64,000 nt of DNA. Source: Trichopria drosophilae. Lineage: Eukaryota; Arthropoda; Insecta; Hymenoptera; Diapriidae. The position numbers and the translations under genes are program-made. The notes beneath the pieces are model-generated. The model was not told the origin of the DNA and did no database searches. It saw only the letters and a program-made list of their open reading frames with translations. Positions within the stretch are counted from its first letter, which is position 1; every line of letters starts with the position of its first letter. Shown here in pieces: positions 12,261 through 24,200 of the stretch. The stretch covers positions 7,309,001 through 7,373,000 of the forward strand of contig CM059585.1 of the NCBI GenBank assembly GCA_030407085.1, written 5' to 3'.

Positions 12261-14420
12261 TAAAAGGCTTTAATGAGAATCTAATTGGCCAGTCCTTCTG
12301 AAGCACATAATCTTGACCTTATCAGTATTAAGATTTCGGACATATTTCTTGAAAAAACCTTTGCCACTTGATAAAATGAAAAATACAAAAAATCCGGTTG
12401 ATTTCAATGAATCCTTAAAGATTCAGTTTTCGAAACTAAATCTGAGCCTTTACCTTTTTTTAACTTTGTTTATTCTTTTTTCCTGTAGGAAATGTTTAAT
12501 GTTTTTTAAATAATTACAGATAAAATTAGTAAAATAAGTAGAATTATTGTTTTTCAGTAATTGAAAAATATATAAGTTGATTACTAGAAGCGTCAGATTT
12601 AGGTAAGGTAACTAAGGAATAAAGGATTAGGCAACTAACCTAACCTATACTTACGTGTATATTAGCCAATTGATAGAACCGGTCGATTTTCATGTCTAAA
12701 GATAAGAGTTTTCAAAAGGCAAGCATAGATTTTGTGAATGGACCTATTTCGTTAAATTTTTTAAAGAATAATTATCTCCATGCACGATTCGTTTCATTTT
12801 AATGCCATACAATTTAAAGCGGAAAACAAGAACAAAATTTGATTAGCCTTGAAAAAAACTATATGTTCGAAGTAAAAAGGCACAGTTTGCGTTTTCAATG
12901 TATTTTTGCCTCCTGATCATTAATATGATGATAGAATTTGGCATTAGACTATCTCTTAATCGACATTTTGAAATAACAACAAAAAAACGTAACTTTTTTT
13001 TAGTTTTTGACTACTTTTCTTACCAGAGGAAAGAGTGATAAAAGGGAAGTATTTGAATTGCTTATTAATTTTTTTAATATGTGTTAGAAACAAAAAACAG
13101 TTAACTTACATACATGACATATTTTAATGCACAAGATGTGCAAGTGTTGCAGTTCGTCTTCGGACATTTTCGATGTTGTCATAATTAAAAAATGGAGTTA
13201 CCCGTTTTTTCCTATACTGAGAACAAATTTATTTAATTTTAAGTAAGTTTCTTAAATATCAACAAATCAATTTTTCAGCCTAAAAGTTTGTTAATATTTT
13301 ACACATTTTGTTGACATTAAAGAAGCCCTTTTGTAACAACTAACACTATGAAAGTGTTAATCATCGATTGTTATGTTTGACATATGTATTCTTTAACAAA
13401 AAATATATAACAAATATTTTTTATATCGGCTGAAAAACGTATTAAGGGGGTTAAAACTCCACTTGCAATGTGTATATTATGTTACTCAGGGCTTCTTGCT
13501 TGGAAGCTTGACAAAATACATTTAAAATTCATTGACATATATTACTAAAAGGTTTTTGGTATCGCTATTTTATATTACGAATCTGGGGTATGATTTTTAA
13601 AATTCAAAATGGCGTTTTCAATACGGCTGAGGAATTTTTCAATAATTGTTTCATATCCACAAGAGTGAGTATATTTTTTGCTTTGGAGTCAGATTTTCTA
13701 CATAGAAAAATAATTATTTTAAAAGTCTTAGTTAGTAGACTTTAATAGACAATCAGCCATTTACAGCCAAGTAGTGTTACCACCACAGAATTGTTCTTGA
13801 ATCCTTTTTGGATGGCGTCTGAACAAGAATTAAGTTTTAGCGTTTTTCTTTACCTTGTCCCTATTACGAAACGTCAAAATTCTTCCAAAGAAATTGTCTA
13901 TTTCTTCTGTGATCTTGAACGATTGTAACTTTTATCTATTAATTTTTTGAGTTTTCTTGCAACATACGTTAAAGTGTAATCTTAATTTAAGATGGTGATA
14001 GTCGTATTGAAAACTAAAAAGGTAATGTTATGTTATGTTTATGTTAACCATCATGTAAGAGCAACATGTGCAAAAAACTTAGTAACTAACATTAATTTAA
14101 CATTATCATAAAACCTCCATGTAAAATTTGGACGATGATTGTCATGTTAACTTAAAGTTAGCTTACGCTTGATGTAATATAATATCTTTTATTATTATCT
14201 TTTTGAAATCCAGTATTTTCATATTGTAGTAAATTAAATTTTGTAAAACAATTCGGTTTTAACATTTTTATTAAACTTTACTTTTTTAGAAATTCATGAA
14301 GAATATGCATTGATAAGGGCATTCTGCAGAAAAAAATAGTCTTTTTAATAATATTTTTGCATTAAAAATACATAAATTTTGAACTTCCTGAGAACGTGTT
14401 GCCATTGGCTATTGACCGTG
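12261..14420. other. Intergenic, AT-rich, no gene recognised
   Basis: No convincing exon. It contains one copy of the ATGGCG module (about 13604) and a TTAAGGGGGTT word (13443) resembling the terminus of the TTAA elements at 40366 and 60342. No second terminus was found for it. Confidence 0.35.
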
Positions 14421-14461
14421 TGACGTCATACCTTCGGATATTCGTAGATCAGATGACGTCA
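14421..14461. promoter_or_regulatory. Two perfect CRE-type sites (TGACGTCA) upstream of the ionotropic receptor gene
   Basis: The palindrome TGACGTCA, the consensus for CREB/ATF bZIP factors, occurs at 14421-14428 and 14454-14461, spaced 33 bp. They lie in a locally GC-richer stretch (14400-14520) that ends about 245 bp before the receptor ATG. A promoter role is inferred from position only. Confidence 0.4.
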
Positions 14462-14765
14462 GGTGGGTTCGGGTGGGCTCGGCTGAGAGTCTATATCCAC
14501 TCGGCGGTTTTACAACCCCTGTAACATTATAATATATTTAAATGCTTCATAATTATTAAACAGATTTCAAAGCATAGAATCGTTATAACATCAACCTTAT
14601 CGATTGTTTGCATTTATTGAACGATTTGTGCATTGTTTACGAATCCCGCCGTTTCAATGAAATTGCGCAGTGGTTAACCAAATCCCGTTTCAACGTACCG
14701 TACAAAGAAACAATCGTCAATTTTTATCCAAATCTGTAAAATAAGCAAGATTTAAAAGTGTCAAA

Positions 14766-16838
14766 ATGAAGGTTAGATTAGCATCGACTTTTGCGATTAT
14801 TTTTATATCACATATATACGGACTTCCAAAGAAACCTATCAATTGGCTTCATCATCTCCAAAACCAGATTTCGACGGACATAAGAACCTATCAGGTTTTA
14901 CTAACGATCGATGATAGATGCAAGTATTCTACTGAAATGAAGAAAATTATCAAGACAATAAGTGAAACATTTCCAACTGTAACACGTAGCCTTCAAATGC
15001 CTAAAAATTCGCTATCAACGGAATCACTGAAATTCAGTCCTATTTATTCTGCGCGATTATTTGTAATTTTGCATTGCCCACAAGAAGATAAAGACGTAAA
15101 GAACCCATATTTACAAATAGTCACCGCATATTTAGAATCCATTGAAGTGGTATGGGGTTTTAGTCAACGTCCAAAATTATTAATTATTGTTTGTATGCGA
15201 AATAGTGCTGGATACAATTTGAAGTACTACATAAATTCGTTGTGGTTAAAACGATATATTGATGTAACTATACTTACCCTCTCTAAACAATGCAATAATG
15301 AAGAGCGTACAACGAATAATTCATGTATTTACGTTCATCACTTCAATCCCTTTTTTGATTGTTATCATAACAAACCATTTTCATCAAAAACTGGTTGGTT
15401 TCCAGATAAACTGAGGAACCTTAACAGCCATCGTTTATCCATTGGCGTAGACCGTGCCTTTAGATGGGACTTTAGTCGAAGGATACAACTAAGAAGGAAA
15501 TCAGTACTGGTATATGGACACTATGGTTATATAACAAAGTACATTGCTGAGTTTTTGAATTATCTGCCTCGCGGAGATTTGTACACCCAAAGTGACTCGA
15601 CATTTATATCCTTGGTATTCGATGTATACGATTTTATCTACATTGCAACACCAACCCTTACTAATGACAGTAGGGCAATTCCGTCATTAAACAATCCAGT
15701 CTTATTAAGCATTCCTATAGAATTCAAGTCGGCCTGCTTCATACTACCAATCGTCTACGTTGAAGAAACTCATGTTGTACATAGTAAATTGGTTACAGGG
15801 ACAGTAAGTGTTTGTGTCATTGTGGCACTGTGGATCATTGCAAGTAAATTAAAATTCATCAAGAGAAACTGGCACTTGCTGAACGCCTTTAATGTGTCGA
15901 TGGGAACTCCAATTAGGCTTACACCAAAAGGTATACCCGGCATGTTTTTTCTTGGATCGGTCATTCTGGTATCAATCATTTACACGACAGAAATAATTAT
16001 GGAAATTATGCATGCTGAAGTTAAGAAAATGTCGGAGTTGAAAATGGATATGCTAGCAGATTTTGTTAAAAATGGGATTAGTATGTACAGAAATGGAATA
16101 TTTGAGAAATGGGGTTTGCACAATATCGAGAATGTTACAAAAATTCTGAGTGGACGATCGATATCATTCTCGCAACATTTAACAAATATTATTATGCACA
16201 AAAATATAACGGTGGCTTCAAACGATGCCTACGCAAGAGAATATGCCATTTATTGCAATGAGCGATACGGTCAAACCTTTTTCAAATGCTTAAATGATAA
16301 TTTTAAAGTGACATCTGCAGTGTTAGTTTTCCCTGCTAATTCCCAATATTATGATCGCATAAACTCCGTATTAGTACAGTTACGAGATTACGGATTCATT
16401 AGTTACTGGTCAAAGAGAGATCTTAAGAGATCTACACTTTACGAGCTAAGGGACACTTTTGCAAAATTGAAAGCTCGCGGATTTGAAACCAAAAAATACG
16501 TCGTTAATGTCGAATATGTTAAAATTATGAATAGTTTGTTCATATACATATTCGGAGTTTATGCTGCAACGATTTTAGTTTTTCTTCTGGAAATACTTGT
16601 TCATAGATTAGAGGATAAGCTAGAAATAGTTCGTAATAAATGTCGCGAGTGTTGTGATAGATGTAAACGTGTGTTAAAACCACTAAATAGATGGAAAATA
16701 TATCTTTGCACCCACTCCAAACGACCTGTGGTTGGTATACAAACATTGTATCGAATTCCCAGTGGTTTTAATAATCGGTTCTGGGAAATTATTCGGCATA
16801 AGTGGAATTACTTTCGGAATACTGTACAAAAATTTTGA
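14766..16838 (+). CDS. Divergent ionotropic receptor (IR family chemoreceptor), single exon
   Basis: 690 codons in one exon. The N-terminus is a signal peptide (about residues 1-19). It is followed by an extracellular region and a lobe ending in CFILPIVYVEE just before the first membrane helix (about 344-364). A pore region and second helix (about 393-413, MFFLGSVILVSIIY) follow. Then comes the second ligand lobe with the IR-like NGISMY stretch, and a third helix (about 588-612). The C-terminal tail is basic and cysteine-bearing. This order (lobe, M1, pore, M2, lobe, M3) is that of variant ionotropic glutamate receptors, ligand-gated cation channels used in taste and smell. Lack of introns is usual for the divergent, often gustatory, IR class. 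I cannot name the orthologue or ligand. AATAAA signals follow at about 17087 and 17158. Two CRE sites lie upstream. Confidence 0.85.
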   Translation: MKVRLASTFAIIFISHIYGLPKKPINWLHHLQNQISTDIRTYQVLLTIDDRCKYSTEMKKIIKTISETFPTVTRSLQMPKNSLSTESLKFSPIYSARLFVILHCPQEDKDVKNPYLQIVTAYLESIEVVWGFSQRPKLLIIVCMRNSAGYNLKYYINSLWLKRYIDVTILTLSKQCNNEERTTNNSCIYVHHFNPFFDCYHNKPFSSKTGWFPDKLRNLNSHRLSIGVDRAFRWDFSRRIQLRRKSVLVYGHYGYITKYIAEFLNYLPRGDLYTQSDSTFISLVFDVYDFIYIATPTLTNDSRAIPSLNNPVLLSIPIEFKSACFILPIVYVEETHVVHSKLVTGTVSVCVIVALWIIASKLKFIKRNWHLLNAFNVSMGTPIRLTPKGIPGMFFLGSVILVSIIYTTEIIMEIMHAEVKKMSELKMDMLADFVKNGISMYRNGIFEKWGLHNIENVTKILSGRSISFSQHLTNIIMHKNITVASNDAYAREYAIYCNERYGQTFFKCLNDNFKVTSAVLVFPANSQYYDRINSVLVQLRDYGFISYWSKRDLKRSTLYELRDTFAKLKARGFETKKYVVNVEYVKIMNSLFIYIFGVYAATILVFLLEILVHRLEDKLEIVRNKCRECCDRCKRVLKPLNRWKIYLCTHSKRPVVGIQTLYRIPSGFNNRFWEIIRHKWNYFRNTVQKF

Positions 16839-18215
16839 AATGGATCCAACTGACATTTATGTATTTCTGTATTTTTAGTTATATTTAATATGCAACCAAT
16901 TTCTTGAGTTTTTATAATTTAATATTGGGTGTACATTATGACAAGTTGATTTTTATATCTTCAAGATGAGAAAAAATTATACAAAGAAACGGACCTCATT
17001 TTGAATTGTAAATATATACCAGAATTTTACTATGCAGCTTCGAATTTTGAAGAAAATAAAATGGAGGAAACATAGTTCTACACTCAATAAATTTGCTTTT
17101 GAAATATTTCCATGAAAATGATTGTATATACACATGTAAAATACAGATTTATTATGTAATAAATAACTTTTTATTAATAGTTCATTTTTTTATTGACTGA
17201 CATTGAAATTCAATAAGCAACATCCTGCTCTTTAACCTTTCAAACAAATTAAAAAAAAGATTTACATCACATAAGTGTTTTTAAGGTCGTCAGTTGGGAA
17301 TAACAGATAAATTATAAACTTTCAAAATGTCGGATTCAATATGGCGGACAAATTCTTTAAAATTCATCTCATTTACTAGAAACTCGTTACAAATAGTGTT
17401 TTCGGGAACGAATTTGGAAAAATTCAAAATGGAGGCTCGAATATGGCGGACGTTTTTTTTTCATTCGCTGATTTTTAAGTCCAGATTAGTAATCAGCGAC
17501 CTCGAAACACACTAGTAACGCGTTTTAAGTAAATTCGATGCAGTTGACGAATTTAGAAAATATGTTCGTTATATGGGATTCGCTATTTTGTATTTTTATA
17601 TACCGATTTCGAAATCTTAGTCAGCGTCTCCGAGAACTCAAGTATAAAATCACAAATTTTCGTGGGGTTAAAATTTCTTAACATTTTTGGACCACATTTA
17701 TGATGTTTCGTCTCACAGCGAAGAAGTTAAGAATCGATCAGAAACTGTCCAGGCAGCCTGAAAACTGATCAGGGCCTGATCAGGTAGTAATCAGGAGCGC
17801 CTGATAGTGTGTGTGCCTTATACCTATGAATAGTCTGATGTCAAATTGCCTAGAGAATAAAATATGCATTTTATAGGTTGGCATATTTGTTATAATTTTA
17901 TATAATTAACCGTGATTTATTATCCTTTGAAAACTGCAATATATTTTGATAAATATTATCTAATGTAAATCACAGAACAATAATAAATAATACACTTTTA
18001 TTTTACATATTGTACTAGTGTACATATGTTATAAAAAATTTAGAATTTTCAAGAATATGTATTAACATATATTCTAGATTTTCCAAGCCATCAAAATTGT
18101 GCTTGAAAAAAAATCCCTATGGAAGATAATTTTGTTCTATTTTTCATTTTCTTGTTTATCGTTTTATATATTTATTGTATAAGTACTAAAATATAAGTTG
18201 GATAATATGGGTTTC
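16839..18215. other. 3' flank of the receptor with copies of the ATGGCGGA module
   Basis: Two direct copies of the dispersed module (about 17325-17345 and 17425-17450). A compact set of CTGATCAGG palindromes lies at 17764-17803 (CTGATCAGGGCCTGATCAGG, then further CCTGAT words). No exon seen. Confidence 0.5.
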
Positions 18216-21200
18216 CTAGTTTAATTTCAGAGTTATTTTATAAATATTTCGCCCATTTTGAGGCTGAAGCGGCCGGTAAGCTTGTTTTCTGATGTTCCTG
18301 AATTTATCCACCTAAAAAATAATACAGTATTAGTTATAATACTTATTGCAATAATTAGTAAATGATTGTCATTATTTAATTTCATTGTTCTTTATTCTTT
18401 ATATCGTTTTTCCACATTTAAATAATTTATCGATTCTTGTTTGAAGTAAAGAAGTCACGTCTTCGAGACTGGAACATTAAACCTTTTAAAAATAAAAGTG
18501 AAATGTCCAAAGGTAAAAATGTCGACTAAAAGAGGAAAAAATCAGCCCATCGTCCATGAATTTTTTATGTGAAAAAAATGATCCATTTTTTGAGTTTTTA
18601 GAACTGTTCTAGGAATACGCTGAAATTTTGTCAGAACAATTTATTCACTTTTGGAAATTTTGAAAAAATGTCAATACATTTTTAGAGGAATTCCAAGAAC
18701 TTTTTGATTCATAACATTATTTCCTAAGTCATTCGCGAACTTTCGGATTATTTTTCCAAGTTTTTTTTTAAGGAATTTTTTATTTGAAAATGATAGACTT
18801 TCAGATAAAAGTTTGTTTAATACTGTTCAATTTTTAAATTCCCAAAAATTTGGGAAATTGAAAAAGACTTCTAACGAAATTCGAAAAAATTTTAGGGCAT
18901 TCTTGGAGTCTTTCTGCGTGGTAAAATTGATTTTTTCTGTTTTAGACGCTTTTTTGATACTTTCGTCTTTATCATTAAGATGTTAATATGTCCATTTTAA
19001 AGTTTTAGTCGCGAGGACCTGATTTCTTTACTTCAAACAGGAATTTTGAAATTATTTCAAGGTAGATAAACGATATAAAGAAAAAAGACAATTTGAAAAA
19101 TTCATGTTTTTTTTTTAAATAGTTGTATATAGTTTTTCACGGTTGAAGTTTTTGAAAAATCTAACAAAAGATTCTGAAAGTTCAGTTAATTTTACCACAA
19201 ATATGACTGATTGGACGTTTTCTAGAACTTTTTTTAACACAAATTACAACTGATGAAAACTATAGTGAATAAATGTCCATTCAGGCCTTAAAAATGGGAG
19301 GGTGATTATTTTGAAATTCAAGATGATGACGTCCAATATGACGGCTCGAGCCGAAAAAAATTAGGCTATTTCGAATCTTGCCGAGTTCAAAAATGTATTT
19401 TGATCAAATTTCTATAAATCTTCGTATATTGTGGTATTTTTTGCAGCTTATTGCGAATCTCTTATCAGAGTTCCCAAATTCAAAATGGCGGACGAAAATA
19501 AACAACATTTTTCGATTTTAATAAAAATTTGTATACATATAGGGTTTTTATGGGTCGTTGATGAATTTATCGTCACATTTCGCAATTTTAAAATGTCGGA
19601 TCCAATATGACGGTTCGAATTCCGTAAAGTGCCTGGATTTTAAGGATTATCGGTACTAGAAGGTTGTGGAAGTCCCCGATTACGATTATGAACTAAAGAT
19701 TGCAAAATTCAAAATGACGAATCCAAAATGGAGATTATTAAAATTTATTATTTTAAATTGTGCAATTTTTAGTGCATAATCGAAATTGGGAACTTCCAAA
19801 ATTTTCTAGTGCCCAGTTTCATAGAAGTCCAGGCACTTTTCAGAATTCGAACCGACATATTGGATCCGTCATTTTGAATTTGGGAAATCTGACGACAGAT
19901 TCGCGATTAGCGACCTAAAAAACTCTTATATACAATTTTTCTGAGACGTATTAATACAAATTAATAAAATGTGCGCACACAATTTTGCCATGAAAGGTTT
20001 TAGAACGTTTTAACGTAAATTTTGACTACTCTTCAATAGTTTTGATTCAGATTTTGAGATTGGAAATGACGCGTACAAGAATGCACACGTCAATAATACG
20101 CTACTGTAAATATTTGTAATTATCGTATGCATGTAGAAGTTATTCCGGTTTCTTATTTACATATAGCATAAATTATTTATTGAAAAGATGGCAACGTTAT
20201 CGGAATGCAAATGGAAATAAGCAAAAATTAATGTTAGGTAAGAAGTCAAAACGTAACGCGTAGTTTCTAAAATTATACACGTGCCGTTTGAATATTTCAA
20301 TATCTAACTAATACAAAGGTTATTTTTTTATTGTGTAAAAAATTATAATTGTTTCTTAATTGTATAAGATTTCCCTTTGGTCTCTACCTCTTGGAATTAA
20401 CTATATTAGCTAATATATTACAATGTCTTTACTTACGAATTCTTGAGTCGCATATATTGGATGAGTAATGACAAACCAAAGAACATTTTCTCTACATGGT
20501 GGTTCTAGCATTGATCCGTTGTAAACTAAGAAATCTTTTGAATTTCGAACTCTGTCATTATCATTCATGAATTCCACTATTGCAAATGGCGGATCAACAT
20601 TTCCAATTACATTTGGATCCCTGATTTCATCTAGTACCGGAAGTAACGCTTTCAAAGCAGGATTAAACTTGCTCTCATCGTCGTCAATCTATACATTAAG
20701 AACTTAGTAATTTAATAATTAATTAACCAGTAAATAATAAAAAGTTTATATATTTAGATATTTTTTCTCCAATAAATAAAATCTGCCCAAGAAAGTAGTT
20801 TTATTTAGTATGTTAGAATTATTTTACCCCTCTGAATGACAATTATTTATTGGAAAAATAATACATTGTGCAACGAGGGAGCAAAATAGGAGTTTGACGC
20901 CCGAGTCTGCACATATTCTTCTTTGTTATGCATACTATTTTTCTCATATCAGAGTACTATTTTGCTCCTGTGATATAGGAAGTAAATACTACTTTGTGCT
21001 CAGGGTGCGGGAAACTTATTTAGCTCCCTAGGGAGGGAATGTGCTATTTTATACCTGCGATATAGGAAGAAAAATATTTTGTGCTCAGAGTGTGAGAAAA
21101 ATTCCAACACAGCCGATAAAAAATGTACCTAATGGTTTGTTATTTAATCATGTGTTGATTTAACGGTACTAATTTCCCATCTATCTGTGTATATTCTATA

Positions 21201-24200
21201 CAGTAAAACTTTTAAGAATGGCAGTTCCAATAGATTTTGGTAAATATTAGTTAATCTAACAAAGAAAGTGATACTACAGCAACATTGGGTTGTATAAGTA
21301 AACATATAAATCATCGTTATACTTATTAAATATAATAGCAACACCTAAATCAACGATTCAAAATTTCTTCGTACAGACTTAGTTCTTAGATCAAAGTTTA
21401 AACATACTGCAGTTCATCTTGGTAAAATTTAATGTCATTTAGTGATTTTATATATTAATCTGAATATAATTACTTCTATTAATTTGCTAAAACCTATCAA
21501 ACCGTCAGGTTTATGGGCAGCAGTTTGTGGGTCACCATATTCTGATTTATAACCAAGGAAATTTATTCCCATTGATGCACTGTAAAAAAGAATGACGGAT
21601 TTATAGCAGATGTAATAATTATTAAAAATTAAGACATTTTTGTTAAGAATCGATGAATAGTATTATTATTAATCCTATTAAAGGAAGATTGAATTATCAA
21701 TCTTTATATTATATAACAATTATCTTATTCTACAACTGAGATACATTTAATTTATGTAAATACTTATTTCAAACCACAAAAGTTCTGTTTCTGAAATTAC
21801 AAAGAAAATTGTTAAATGTGTCGGGTAAAAAAAATTTGTTCGTTAGTAACATTTGACGTGAAATTCAGTGGTACAAGAATAAAATATGTAAACATTTTTG
21901 TGACCCATAAAAAATGCTTGTTGACCCTTCAATACATTTGTGAAAAAAGTTAATTTTAAAAATCCATCTGTAATTATTCAGAAAATGTATTTTAATGTTT
22001 TTGAAATTTCACCTTAACTCCGAGAAATGTGGCAACAATTTTTTAAAATAACAATCATTCAAAAAAATTGTTAACACTTTTTATTATAGTACCACTGAAT
22101 TCCTCGTAAAGTGACTAAGGAAGAAATTTTTTAAATGACCGTTTCTTATAGCTGATGTTGTGCCTAAATCAAAATTTTATTTTGTTTAAAAGTAATTAGG
22201 TCAGAAAAATGATTTTACACAAAATTTGTTGACCTTCGTCAAATTTCAAATTACAAAACAGTGCATCCAAGCTATAGCTTGAAGTTAAATGTCTATTGTT
22301 TTCTAACAAGCATTTAAATCTAGATGAAGATATTTGACTTTGTGAAAAAGTTGTTGAAAGAATACTTCACCTTTTTCCATCAATCGCATGTTCACTACCG
22401 ATACCATTTGTAGGCCCCCAATGGAAAACTCCATCATAAAATGTATATTCACCTTTTAAAGGACCTCCACTATAAGTGAATGGTTCCTTTTCATACTTTA
22501 CACGAAGCACAACTGTAACACAATAAAATATTGTATAGAAAATTACAAGATGAAATTTAAATAACGATTGAATTACTATAAGTTATTTGTTGAAATATAT
22601 GTTATTTTTGAAGAGAATCTTTCGTAAAAGAAAATAAGTATATCTTTAAAGTCTTCCACTACATTGAAAAACGGTAAAGTTGATACAACCATTCTATAGT
22701 TGACACAACTATTTGTAATATCTGACATAAAATTGGTGACTAAACCATTCTAATTTATTGCTACAACTATACAATTTTTTCTATGTTTGACTTCGTTTTT
22801 TGGCATACCCTCGTTATCAGTTTGCTGCAAAGTCATTTTTTCTGGAACATCAAACATTCCTTTAAAAACTATTGGTGGTAAATCTGGAATGGTAGCTCCA
22901 TGTTCGGATACTGAAATTGGCGACTGTCTTCTTCCAGCACAAGATTCATAAAGATTGGGCCATTCCTCGGGTTTATTGTAGTCAAAATCAATACCTGCAA
23001 ATTTTAATAATTTTAGAAACTTTTGAAAGTCTACAAAAAGATATTCAATTTCATTCATTCTACACTGAGAACTCATCAGTAGTAAATGTTATTACAATTA
23101 TAATAAATATTACTATTTTAATACGAAAATGAAATATTCGTTCAAAAGTAAGAAAAACTCGTATTGTATTTTGAAAAGTTACAACGTAACTGGGAAATTT
23201 TAGTACTTTAAGTAGTAACTTTTCAAAATGTAATTTTGAATATTTCATTTTCGTATTAAAATAGTAATTTTTATTGCAATTGTAATAACATTTACTACTG
23301 TGAGTTCTCAGTGTAATTTCTGTATGTGTACATTATTCATCAACAATTTTGTAAGATATTTATGGTAGTAAATTCAGTATTTTTTAAGGCACTAAATTTG
23401 TTTAGTATCTCAGACTAAAAATTGTATGCGAAACGCACTGGTTAGACTAGTACGGAAATCACTTGCTTCGTGCACTTGTATTATAATGTAGTCTCTCTAT
23501 TTTTAACCAATTTAATTTTAATAAATAATTTGTGAATGTAATTATTTCGAAAAGAATTTATTGCTATTACATGAACGAAAAAAACTAGTTACAACATATA
23601 ATATTCACCACATTACAGACTGAATAGTGTATGTTTACATTCATATAAATATAGATTTTATTGGTCGAAAGTACACTCTAAATTTCTTAAAGTGAAAATT
23701 GAGACACTCTCTGCTAAAGGTGACTTTTTCACTATTTCTAAAGAGGAAATTTCACTTTATTAGAGTGACAGATTTCCACCCACTATTAGTAAAGTGAAAT
23801 TTCCACTATAAAAGTAGTGAAAAAGACACTTTTATCAGAAAGTGGCTCGACTTTCACTTTAAGAAATTTAGAGTGTAAACATTTACACATCATCACGGAA
23901 AATGGAAATAAATAAACAAAACACTTCCAAAATTACGTTTCGGCTAAACTTTTCATAGCCCTCATTGACTGAGAAACAGTTGCAAACAGGAACTTAGGCA
24001 ACTTAGTTCTAAATTTTAATTTTTAAACAACAATTTTTAACTTTCTTTTGTTGGTTTTAAATTTTCACTCTTGGACTTAATTAGAAGTTTTTACATAATG
24101 TTTAGAATAAATATCTGATGAGAGCTACGAAAAGTTTAGCCGAAACGTAATTTTTGAAGTTTTTTGTTTATTTATTTCCATTTTCCGTGATGATGACCAA

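Noticed and set aside
20410..20436. Read-through C-terminus of the - strand CA-like gene (VSKDIVIY then stop), and a nearby frame RGRDQREILYN as a last exon
   Set aside because: A GTAAGT donor sits at the exon end and a proper last exon with the family C-terminus (RPLQPQNGR) lies at 18311-18216, matching the paralogue.
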